8,038 bases of DNA from Opitutales bacterium (GTDB lineage Bacteria; Verrucomicrobiota; Verrucomicrobiia; Opitutales; Intestinicryptomonadaceae). The notes under the pieces are model-generated. The model had not been told where the DNA came from, did not search any database, and worked only from the letters and a program-made list of their open reading frames with translations. A program made the translations under genes and the position numbers. The stretch covers positions 1 to 8,038 of the forward strand of contig JAFXRX010000069.1 in assembly GCA_017526045.1 (NCBI GenBank). Direction: 5' to 3'. Of the stretch, positions 1 to 5,173 are shown in pieces. Each line of letters starts with the position of its first letter. The stretch's first letter is position 1.

Positions 1-96
1 ACTTTTTGCAGATTTTTCAACCATGTCGATGGCTTCTTTTAAATCCCTCAAAATTTCCTTGTCCTGCGCGTCGAATTTTTTGATTTCCTTTTCCAT
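1..96 (-). CDS. Start of an unknown gene coupled to the sigma factor (partial)
   Basis: The minus strand is open from an ATG at 96-94 to the left edge: 32 codons without a stop, beginning MEKEIKKFDAQDKEILRDL. The start is well supported. A strong Shine-Dalgarno, AAAGGAG, lies at 108-102 with 5 nt to the ATG, and the stop of the sigma gene lies only 2 nt upstream of the start, so the two are probably translationally coupled. The visible residues are highly charged (Lys/Glu/Asp) and look helical, with no signal peptide or membrane segment so far. A gene directly after an ECF-type sigma factor is often its regulator, such as an anti-sigma factor, but nothing in these 32 residues shows that. I do not recognise the family. 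Confidence 0.72.
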   Translation of the reverse strand, partial: MEKEIKKFDAQDKEILRDLKEAIDMVEKSAKS

Positions 97-98
97 TT

Positions 99-776
99 TC
101 ACTCCTTTGCTCCGTTCATTTTTTCAAATTCCTTTTTTATGCGCTTCATAATCCTCGCGAGAGCCTTGTCGACCGCGTTGCGGCTTATGCCGAACTCCTC
201 GCACGCCTGCCTGACAGACTTGCCGCGCAGATAGACGCTCTCGAAAATTATGGCGTTGTTTTGGTCGTAAGAGTCTTTGATGCCCTCCCAAATTTGGTAA
301 AGCTGGGCGAGGCGGTATGCGCGCTCCTCGTTTTCCTCGAAGAACTCGAACGACTTGTCGACAGCGAAGAGGTCGCCGCTTTTCTTCTTTTGCAGAGCCT
401 CGACGATGTCTATGGCCTCGACGTTTATGGCGCATTTGGGATACTTTTTGCGGATGTAGTCTATGGTTCTGCCGTAGACGACGCTTTTTAGAAAGCCGCG
501 GAAGCGGTGGTTTTCGGGCACGTATTTGTTTTGCGTGAACACCCTTTGCAGGTTCACAAAAACCTCGCAGACAATCTCGTCGATGTCGTCCTTGCTGTAG
601 CGCGAAAAGCCCGTTCGGCGCATCGTGTTTTGCGCCATTATGCGCACGATGCCGTTGTAAATCGTAAAAAACGACGACCACGAAACGTTCCAAATCGAGT
701 CGTCGCGGTGGCGCATGATTTCGCCTAAAATCGTGTTTGGCGTAGAGGGGAAATCGAAGCTGTTTTTGTTTTCCAT
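99..776 (-). CDS. Sigma-70 family (ECF-like) RNA polymerase sigma factor
   Basis: Predicted 225-residue sigma factor that would direct RNA polymerase to a specific promoter set. Residues about 30-111 look like sigma region 2: a helical stretch with DDIDEIVCEVFVNL (64-77), then FRGFLKSVVYGRTIDYIRKK (92-111), the usual 'F..WL..I..N...D..R' pattern that binds core polymerase and the -10 element. Residues about 175-225 look like region 4, a helix-turn-helix (SVRQACEEFGISRNAVDKAL) ending in a basic helix. No region 1.1 or region 3 is evident, as in ECF factors. I chose the ATG at 776-774. The frame is open further upstream to about 875, but that extension is A-run-encoded low-complexity sequence overlapping a likely terminator. 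No clear Shine-Dalgarno precedes the chosen start. The ECF subgroup and its target genes cannot be told from here. Confidence 0.85.
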   Translation of the reverse strand: MENKNSFDFPSTPNTILGEIMRHRDDSIWNVSWSSFFTIYNGIVRIMAQNTMRRTGFSRYSKDDIDEIVCEVFVNLQRVFTQNKYVPENHRFRGFLKSVVYGRTIDYIRKKYPKCAINVEAIDIVEALQKKKSGDLFAVDKSFEFFEENEERAYRLAQLYQIWEGIKDSYDQNNAIIFESVYLRGKSVRQACEEFGISRNAVDKALARIMKRIKKEFEKMNGAKE

Positions 777-799
777 GTCTTGTTTTTTTATTTTGCCCG

Positions 800-870
800 A
801 AAAAAACCGGGGGATTTCTTTTTTGTGTTTTTTCAAAAAAATATTCGCAAAAAAAAATAAAATCCCCCCG
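800..870 (-). terminator. Hairpin terminator downstream of the Deg-like protease
   Basis: Reading the minus strand, a 9-bp stem pairs 868-860 (GGGGGATTT) with 817-809 (AAATCCCCC). It is followed within 2-3 nt by a T-run at 806-800. The long A/T-rich interior is partly self-complementary: 854-846 can pair with 827-819 apart from one mismatch, extending the stem inward. A second perfect inverted repeat (8-bp arms 871-878 and 882-889, 3-nt loop) lies between the protease stop and this hairpin. Together these are a plausible rho-independent end for the protease transcript, just before the sigma factor start at 776. The loop is longer than usual, so the call is moderate. Confidence 0.55.
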
Positions 871-897
871 CGCAAAAAAAATTTTTGCGGAATTTTT

Positions 898-2328
898 TTA
901 GAGGTTGCGCTCCGATGGTATGCTGTAATTCTTTTTTATCCGCGGCGCCGAATCTTTCAGCGTCTTGATGTCGACTATTATTTTCTCGTTGTTCGCGCCC
1001 TCAAAAATGATAAAGCCCTCCTTTTGCCCGTCGTAGATTTGCGCAAGCTCCTTCAAATTTTTAACCTTCCTGCCGTTGACGCTCTTTAAAAGCATTCCGA
1101 ATACGCCCTTGTAGCCCTCTGTCGAGACGTCTCCGAGCGTCTGGGCGAGGACGATTGTCTCTTCGCCGTCAATCTCGTTTTCCTCGGAAAACATCACGGA
1201 AAATTCCGCGGGGGTCTCTTTTAGCTCGTCGAGAAAGCTGAGGGAGAGCTTCGTGAAAACAAAGCCGCCGGCGAGCATGTATTTGGGGGATTCGTTGTAG
1301 TAGTGCGGCAAAATTTTGTACTTTATCCGCGAAAGCTTCGCGCTTGTCAAAATTTCCTTTCCGTCCCTTAAAATCTTCAAGCCGACGCTTTCGCCGAGCC
1401 GCTTGCGGTCGACGATGGAAGTGTAATAGACGTTTTCGCCGCGCTCGTTTAAAACGTTGCCGTTGTTGAAAATCTTAAAGCCGTCTATTTCCAAAATGAC
1501 GTCGCCCTCCCTCAAATTTTTGTCGGCGTTTGAAAGCGTTTTTGTAATCAAAACTCCGCTGTGGCTCTTTTTCATTTTCAGATATTTTCTGGTGTCGGCG
1601 GACTGCAGGGTCTGGACCCTCACGCAAAGGCTGCCAAAGCCCCTGATTTCGCCCTGCCTTACCTCGTTTAGAAAATGCCTTATGATGTCGGTATGAATCA
1701 TGTAGCCAAGCCCCTCGCCCCTGCTCGAGCCCTGGAACGCGATGCCGACTATTTTGCCGTCGAGCAAAATCGGGCCTCCGCTGTTGCCCGGGTTTATGGC
1801 GGCGTCGAGCTGCGCGGCGATGTGGGAAAGATACGGATACTGCAGATACACCATATTTTCTATGCGCGAAATTATGCCCCTTGAAACCGACAGGCCCTCG
1901 CCGCCGAGGGGGTAGCCCGCCGCGAAAACCTGCGTCTGGGCGGGCGGAGTTTCGCCGATTTCCAAAGGCGTTATGCCCTCGAAAAACGCCCCGTCCTCGA
2001 CTTCCAAAAGCGCGAGGTCGCACTGGTGGTTAACAGCCTTGACCTTCGCTGTGAAAGGCTCGCCGTTTTGGTCGCGCTCGACGCTTATGTAGGTGGCGTC
2101 TGCTATGTTGTGGGAGTTTGTCAGGATTAGGTTGCCCGCTATCACCACGCCGCTGCCGCTGCCGCCCGACTGGTCGGACTTCCGCCAGGGAGAAAAGAAG
2201 TCCGGCGAGCACGAAATGGTTGTTATTTTGACTACGGCGTTGAGCGGAGAGTTTTGGGGCTGGGCGAAAGCCGAAGCCGCGGCAATCGCCGCAGAGGCGT
2301 AAAAAAGGATTATTTTTGAGAGTTTCAT
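898..2328 (-). CDS. Exported HtrA/Deg-like S1C serine protease with two PDZ-like domains
   Basis: A 476-residue periplasmic or envelope serine protease, probably acting in protein quality control. Residues 1-22 are a signal peptide with an AFA cleavage site before Gln23. The chymotrypsin-fold protease domain (about 28-225) has a complete triad: His73 in TNSHNI, Asp104 in CDLALLEV, and Ser183 in NPGNSGGPI, with a GSGSGV stretch before His73. A PDZ domain follows at about 250-335 (GVLI..., REGDVILEIDG). A second, degenerate PDZ-like segment lies at about 389-455 (GMLLKSVNGRKVKNLKEL), resembling PDZ2 of plant Deg9/Deg2-type proteases rather than E. coli DegP. That resemblance is from memory of the family. 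The gene is flanked by hairpin terminators on both sides, so it is probably transcribed alone. No obvious Shine-Dalgarno precedes the ATG. The exact substrate is unknown. Confidence 0.93.
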   Translation of the reverse strand: MKLSKIILFYASAAIAAASAFAQPQNSPLNAVVKITTISCSPDFFSPWRKSDQSGGSGSGVVIAGNLILTNSHNIADATYISVERDQNGEPFTAKVKAVNHQCDLALLEVEDGAFFEGITPLEIGETPPAQTQVFAAGYPLGGEGLSVSRGIISRIENMVYLQYPYLSHIAAQLDAAINPGNSGGPILLDGKIVGIAFQGSSRGEGLGYMIHTDIIRHFLNEVRQGEIRGFGSLCVRVQTLQSADTRKYLKMKKSHSGVLITKTLSNADKNLREGDVILEIDGFKIFNNGNVLNERGENVYYTSIVDRKRLGESVGLKILRDGKEILTSAKLSRIKYKILPHYYNESPKYMLAGGFVFTKLSLSFLDELKETPAEFSVMFSEENEIDGEETIVLAQTLGDVSTEGYKGVFGMLLKSVNGRKVKNLKELAQIYDGQKEGFIIFEGANNEKIIVDIKTLKDSAPRIKKNYSIPSERNL

Positions 2329-2354
2329 AGCTTTATAAAATTTGTTTATTCGGT

Positions 2355-2410
2355 AAAAATAAAAAAAAGGCCGCCTTAATATTTTGCAAATAAAAATTAA
2401 GGCCTGCCTT
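2355..2410 (-). terminator. Rho-independent terminator after the small exported protein gene
   Basis: Reading the minus strand, arms 2410-2406 plus 2403-2396 pair with 2380-2373 plus 2371-2367. This gives an 8-bp inner stem (ATTAAGGC/GCCTTAAT) and a 5-bp outer stem (AAGGC/GCCTT), separated by a small 2x1 internal loop. The stem runs straight into a T-run (complement of the A-run 2361-2368, then more A/T). It lies about 20 nt after the stop of the 56-residue gene (2430) and upstream of the protease start (2328), so it separates the two minus-strand genes into different transcripts. Confidence 0.78.
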
Positions 2411-2429
2411 GAAAATTAGGAGAAAGCTT

Positions 2430-2600
2430 TTAACGCTGCCACATTTGCGAGCCGCAGCTGCATTTCGGGGGAACCGGGCGCGTCGTCTGGACTATTTTGC
2501 CGCACCAGCCGCATTGATACGTGAAGATTTGCTGTGCGTAAGCCCACGCTCCTGCCAAAGCCAGGGCGGCGATTATTGCTATTTTTACTTTTTTTGACAT
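2430..2600 (-). CDS. Small exported zinc-ribbon-like protein, 56 aa
   Basis: A short gene: the ATG at 2600-2598 has a good Shine-Dalgarno, AAAGGA, at 2611-2606 (5-nt spacing), and the TAA lies at 2432-2430. Residues 1-22 form a signal peptide (basic MSKKVK, hydrophobic IAIIAALALAGAWA, AYA cleavage site before Gln23). The mature part is only about 34 residues and holds four cysteines in a CxxC...CxC arrangement (CGWC at 30-33, CSC at 47-49), with Pro-Pro before the second pair. This is the look of a small zinc ribbon or a disulphide-stapled peptide. A dedicated terminator follows. It is divergent from the aryl polyene operon across 174 bp. The function is unknown to me. In the periplasm the cysteines could form disulphides instead of binding metal. 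Confidence 0.82.
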   Translation of the reverse strand: MSKKVKIAIIAALALAGAWAYAQQIFTYQCGWCGKIVQTTRPVPPKCSCGSQMWQR

Positions 2601-2622
2601 ATTTTTCCTTTCTGTTTTGGAA

Positions 2623-2628
2623 GTTATA
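2623..2628 (-). promoter_or_regulatory. Possible -10 element of the small exported protein gene
   Basis: The minus strand reads TATAAC at 2628-2623, placing a start site near 2616, about 16 nt before the ATG and just ahead of the Shine-Dalgarno. No convincing -35 element is visible at 16-18 bp spacing (the best are TTTCGC-like), so this is weak. A short 5-bp inverted repeat with a 4-nt loop (2637-2650) sits where a -35 region or operator would be. Confidence 0.28.
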
Positions 2629-2707
2629 AAAATCTATTCGCGCCCGCGAAAAAAATCCGCCGCACGATTTTGATTTTTTTTAAATTTTTCAAAAAAATCT
2701 TTATTGC

Positions 2708-2736
2708 TTTACAAAAAGCCGTTCAAAAACAATATT
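2708..2736 (+). promoter_or_regulatory. Candidate promoter of the aryl polyene operon
   Basis: TTTACA (2708-2713, five of six matches to TTGACA) is followed after 17 bp by AATATT (2731-2736, four of six matches to TATAAT), giving a leader of about 30 nt before the apeC ATG. The region 2601-2774 is otherwise extremely A/T-rich, so chance matches are likely and other spacings are possible (for example TATTAA at 2733-2738). It is the only gap in the plus-strand operon and so the expected promoter location. Confidence 0.35.
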
Positions 2737-2759
2737 AATTTGTTTCAAAAAAAGCCGTT
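2713..2759 (+). repeat. 11-bp direct repeat in the operon promoter region
   Basis: AAAAAGCCGTT occurs at 2713-2723 and again at 2749-2759, 36 bp apart in the same orientation. The first copy overlaps the spacer of the candidate promoter; the second lies about 15 bp before the apeC start codon. The GCCG cores stand out in an otherwise A/T-only stretch. A regulator-binding pair is possible; a chance repeat in low-complexity sequence is also possible. Confidence 0.4.
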
Positions 2760-2774
2760 TTTCGGAAAAATTCC

Positions 2775-3398
2775 ATGCGCCTTAAACTAAAAAAGTTCAA
2801 AACAATAAATGCCGGCGAAAACCCGCCGGACGTCTCGTTTTTGCCGATGCTTGCGCGGCGCAAGCTCGACATGACGGGCAAGATAGTCTTGAGCCTGGCA
2901 AACGCCGTCGCGGGCGGGGAATCGGGCTACAAGTCGGTGTTTTCCTCGCGCTACGGCTGCCTAAACGGCTGCATAAAGCTCTTCGAAAGCCTCAACAGCG
3001 GCGCGGGGGTCTCGCCCAACGGCTTTTCGTCTTCGGTGCACAATTTCCCGATTGGAATGCAGTCGATTTTATCGAAGAACAAGGAAAGCTACACGGCAAT
3101 CGCGGCGGGCGAAAATTCCTTGGAGCTCGGCGTTTTGGAGGCCTTTGCGCAGCAAAGCAAGGTGTTTTTTGTCTGCGCGCAGGAGCCCCTTTTGTCCGTA
3201 ATAGACGCCGAAGGCGAAGAGCCACAGGAGGCGCTGGGAATTGCCTTCTACGCGGAGCCCGCGCCTGAAAACGGCGATTTTGAGCTGACCGCGGGGCAAT
3301 TCGCAAACCCCGCGCTTAAATTCGAGGGTCTAAAAAACTTGCTTGAAAACGGCGGGGAAATTTGCGGCAAATTCATAAAGCTCAGCCTTAAAAAATGA
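2775..3398 (+). CDS. apeC: ApeC-like truncated beta-ketoacyl synthase (chain-length-factor-like)
   Basis: A 207-residue protein resembling the stand-alone N-terminal ketoacyl-synthase family found in aryl polyene clusters (Ketoacyl-synt_2 type). The signature stretches are SSRYG (57-61), VSPNGFSSSVHN (79-90), then GMQSI and TAIAAGENSLELG. It is about half the length of a full ketosynthase and has no recognisable active-site cysteine motif: the Cys at 62 and 66 are not in a nucleophile-elbow context, and SVHN occupies the conserved core. It is therefore probably non-catalytic. In characterised proteobacterial systems ApeC is thought to pair with the ketosynthase ApeO, encoded further along the operon, as a chain-length-factor-like partner. 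It is the first gene of the plus-strand operon, and its stop overlaps the next ATG by 4 nt (ATGA). No strong Shine-Dalgarno is visible. Confidence 0.88.
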   Translation: MRLKLKKFKTINAGENPPDVSFLPMLARRKLDMTGKIVLSLANAVAGGESGYKSVFSSRYGCLNGCIKLFESLNSGAGVSPNGFSSSVHNFPIGMQSILSKNKESYTAIAAGENSLELGVLEAFAQQSKVFFVCAQEPLLSVIDAEGEEPQEALGIAFYAEPAPENGDFELTAGQFANPALKFEGLKNLLENGGEICGKFIKLSLKK

Positions 3399-4108
3399 GA
3401 ATTTTGCGGTCAGTTTTAACGGCGCTTTTCTTCGCGATTTTCGGTGTCTGCGGATTTTTGCTGGGCATTCTGGCAATCCCGATAGTATCGATTTTTTCCC
3501 GCAGGGCGTCTGTCGCGCTTTTGAGGGCTTCGTGGCGGCTCTTCGTGGCGGGGCTTGAAATTTTCAGGCTCATAAAGCTAAAAAAAGTCGGCGTAAACCC
3601 CGAAAGAAGCGGCTATGTAATTGTCGCGAACCACCCCACCCTGCTCGACATTGTTTTGCTTGTCGCATGTTATAAAAATTCAATCTGCATCGTAAAGAAA
3701 TCGCTTTTGTACAACTTTTTGCTCTACCCGATAATAAAGGGAATTTTCATTGTCTCCGACGACTTCGCCCCGGCGGTTATGGAGGAGGCGGCAAAAGCCC
3801 TCGGGCGCGGGCTGAACGTGATAATATTCCCCGAAGGCACGCGCAGCGACAACCCGCAAAAGAAAATCCACCGCGGCGCCGCCCGCATTGCAATAAGCGC
3901 AAACCGCCCCGTTCTGCCCGTGCGCATTTCGTGCGAGCCGCCCATTTTGGGCAAAAAATCCAACCCACTCGACGTCTCCGACAGAACTGTGCTTTTCACA
4001 CTCGAGGAGCTCGAAGAAATTCCGCCCGACGCATCAATAGGCTTGAACAACTCGAAAAAATCGAGATTATTGACTGCCAAAATCGCAAACATTTTAAATC
4101 TTGAATAA
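3395..4108 (+). CDS. apeD: ApeD-like membrane LPLAT acyltransferase
   Basis: A 237-residue member of the 1-acylglycerol-3-phosphate acyltransferase (PlsC/LPLAT) family. A hydrophobic N-terminal segment (about 7-34) would anchor it in the inner membrane. Motif I is NHPTLLD (79-85), with the catalytic His80 and Asp85 in the HX4D spacing. Motif III is FPEGTRS (145-151). The length is typical of the family. In ape clusters this protein is presumed to transfer an acyl or polyene chain to a lipid-like acceptor; the acceptor is not visible here. The start overlaps the apeC stop by 4 nt, and the stop is 1 nt before the first ACP gene, consistent with coupled translation and a role with those carrier proteins. 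Confidence 0.9.
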   Translation: MRILRSVLTALFFAIFGVCGFLLGILAIPIVSIFSRRASVALLRASWRLFVAGLEIFRLIKLKKVGVNPERSGYVIVANHPTLLDIVLLVACYKNSICIVKKSLLYNFLLYPIIKGIFIVSDDFAPAVMEEAAKALGRGLNVIIFPEGTRSDNPQKKIHRGAARIAISANRPVLPVRISCEPPILGKKSNPLDVSDRTVLFTLEELEEIPPDASIGLNNSKKSRLLTAKIANILNLE

Positions 4109-4109
4109 T

Positions 4110-4385
4110 ATGCAAAGAGAAGAACTCGTTCTCCAAATAAAAGAACTGATAATATCCTCGCTCAACCTCGAAGACTTGGCGCCCGCCGACATCGACCAGG
4201 CCGCGCCGCTTTTCAAGGAAGGGCTCGGGCTGGACTCAATCGACGCCCTCGAGCTGGGCATGGAAATCAAAAAGAAATTCGGCGTAACATTCTCGGAATT
4301 TGAGGACAACAGCGCGATATTCTTCTCCGTGGACACAATCGCCGACTACATCGAAAAAAACCTGTCAACCCAAAACAAGCAATAA
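4110..4385 (+). CDS. apeE: ApeE-like acyl carrier protein (first of two)
   Basis: A 91-residue acidic acyl carrier protein. Ser43 in GLDSIDALELG is the phosphopantetheine attachment site (the D-S-[LI] motif), followed by the helix-2 recognition residues. The usual ACP layout is present: helix I (3-18), loop, DSI at the start of helix II, and a C-terminal helix around IADYIEKNL. I start it at the ATG at 4110, 1 nt after the apeD stop. A TTG at 4101 would add three residues and overlap apeD, with no better ribosome site. It would carry the growing aryl polyene or its starter as a thioester. It differs clearly from the next ACP (FKEGLGLDSIDALE versus FTELDLDSIDAVD), so the two are probably not interchangeable. 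Confidence 0.93.
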   Translation: MQREELVLQIKELIISSLNLEDLAPADIDQAAPLFKEGLGLDSIDALELGMEIKKKFGVTFSEFEDNSAIFFSVDTIADYIEKNLSTQNKQ

Positions 4386-4386
4386 C

Positions 4387-4635
4387 ATGGCAACGAAAAC
4401 CCAAATCGCGGAAGAAATAAAGGACATACTCGCGGAGGAATTTGAATGCGACCGCAGCGCAATCAAGGACGAAACAAATTTGTTCACAGAGCTCGACCTC
4501 GATTCCATTGACGCGGTCGACCTTGTGGTTAGGCTTCAAAAGCTAACGCAAAAGCGCGTCAACCCCGAAGATTTCAAGAAAATCAGAACATTCGGCGAGG
4601 TTGTCGACATCGTCGAAAAGCTTATAAATGAATAG
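4387..4635 (+). CDS. apeF: ApeF-like acyl carrier protein (second of two)
   Basis: An 82-residue ACP with Ser40 in LDLDSIDAVDL as the phosphopantetheine site. I take the ATG at 4387, 1 nt after the apeE stop. The same frame is open back to about 4300 inside apeE, but that upstream part is a shadow with no ACP similarity, while the ATG begins the first helix (TQIAEEIKDILAEEF). The C-terminal helix (FGEVVDIVEKLI) is intact. Paired ACPs at this position are a hallmark of aryl polyene operons; in the characterised clusters one or both receive the aryl starter from the ligase ApeH. The stop overlaps the next gene's start by 8 nt. Confidence 0.94.
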   Translation: MATKTQIAEEIKDILAEEFECDRSAIKDETNLFTELDLDSIDAVDLVVRLQKLTQKRVNPEDFKKIRTFGEVVDIVEKLINE

Positions 4636-5173
4636 CCGCCCGGCAGCGAAAAAAATACTTGCGGCCGCGGTTGCCGCCGCTTATCCGTTTGCGATTTTGT
4701 GCGCACTAAAAAGCGGCGGGGGGCTCGCGGCGGTCGCGGCGGTTTTGCTTGCCGCGGCGGTTGCGGGATTTTTTTTAAACGGGCAAAAATTTATGCTTTT
4801 GTGCGCCCTTGCGGTAATAGCCGCGGCGGTAATTTTGAGGCGCGCGGAATTTGTGAAAATCTATCCGGTTGCAATGAACTTCGCCTTTATGTCGGCATTC
4901 GCGCTTTCGCTTTTCAAAAAGCCGCTCGTCCAGACTATTGCCGAAAAGACGCGCGGCAAGCTCCCCCCCGAGGGGGTCGAATACGCGCGCAAAGCGACAG
5001 TCGCGTGGTTTTTTTTTATGCTCTTTCTTACGCTGTGCTCGGCGGCGACGCTCTTTGCCTCCGACGAGGTCTGGGCGGTTTTCAACGGATTTGTTTCGTA
5101 CGTTTTAATCGCGCTTATGTTCCTTGCGGAATATATCGCGCGCAAAAATTGTTTGCCTAAAAATGTTCGTTAG
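4628..5173 (+). CDS. apeG: ApeG-like small integral membrane protein (COG4648-like)
   Basis: A 181-residue hydrophobic protein with about five membrane spans: roughly 10-26, 31-50, 53-69, 77-96 and a C-terminal pair from about 123 onwards. It matches my memory of the COG4648 family of ape clusters through characteristic stretches: VKIYPVAMNFAFMSAFALSLF (here KIYPVAMNF and ALSLF), PLVQTIAEKTRGKLPPEGVEYARKATVAWF (P-L-x-x-x-I-A and Y-x-R-K-x-T), and the tail WAVFNGFVSYVLIALMFLAEY. The role is unproven; it is presumed to help with membrane assembly or transport of the pigment or its lipid anchor. The first 70 residues are very Ala-rich, encoded by GCG/GCC runs. The start overlaps apeF by 8 nt and the end overlaps the ligase by 11 nt. 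Confidence 0.85.
   Translation: MNSRPAAKKILAAAVAAAYPFAILCALKSGGGLAAVAAVLLAAAVAGFFLNGQKFMLLCALAVIAAAVILRRAEFVKIYPVAMNFAFMSAFALSLFKKPLVQTIAEKTRGKLPPEGVEYARKATVAWFFFMLFLTLCSAATLFASDEVWAVFNGFVSYVLIALMFLAEYIARKNCLPKNVR

Noticed and set aside
777..875. N-terminal extension of the sigma factor by 33 residues
   Set aside because: The extension is Lys/Phe-rich sequence from A/T homopolymers and runs through the inverted repeat that looks like a terminator. The ATG at 776 starts a normal-length protein.
2331..2340. TATAAA-like box just before the protease start as its -10 element
   Set aside because: It lies too close to the ATG to leave a transcript that includes the start codon, and no good -35 accompanies it.
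2409..2597. Plus-strand open frame opposite the small exported protein gene
   Set aside because: The minus-strand reading has a ribosome site, a signal peptide, ordered cysteines and a terminator. The plus-strand reading has none of these.
2637..2650. Short TTCGC/GCGAA inverted repeat as a terminator
   Set aside because: The stem is only 5 bp, no T-run follows on the plus strand, and it lies upstream of the minus-strand gene. It may be an operator or chance.
4300..4386. Longer form of the second ACP starting inside the first ACP
   Set aside because: The extra 29 residues are an out-of-frame reading of apeE and resemble no ACP. The ATG at 4387 starts helix I, 1 nt after the apeE stop.
4699..5160. 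Long open frame in another phase of apeG
   Set aside because: The translation is Arg/Gly/Cys-rich and shows no family pattern, as expected from a shadow of an Ala-rich membrane protein gene.
5124..5162. TTG start giving the ligase 13 more residues
   Set aside because: It would increase the overlap with apeG to 50 nt and has no ribosome site. The ATG at 5163 fits the coupling pattern of the operon.
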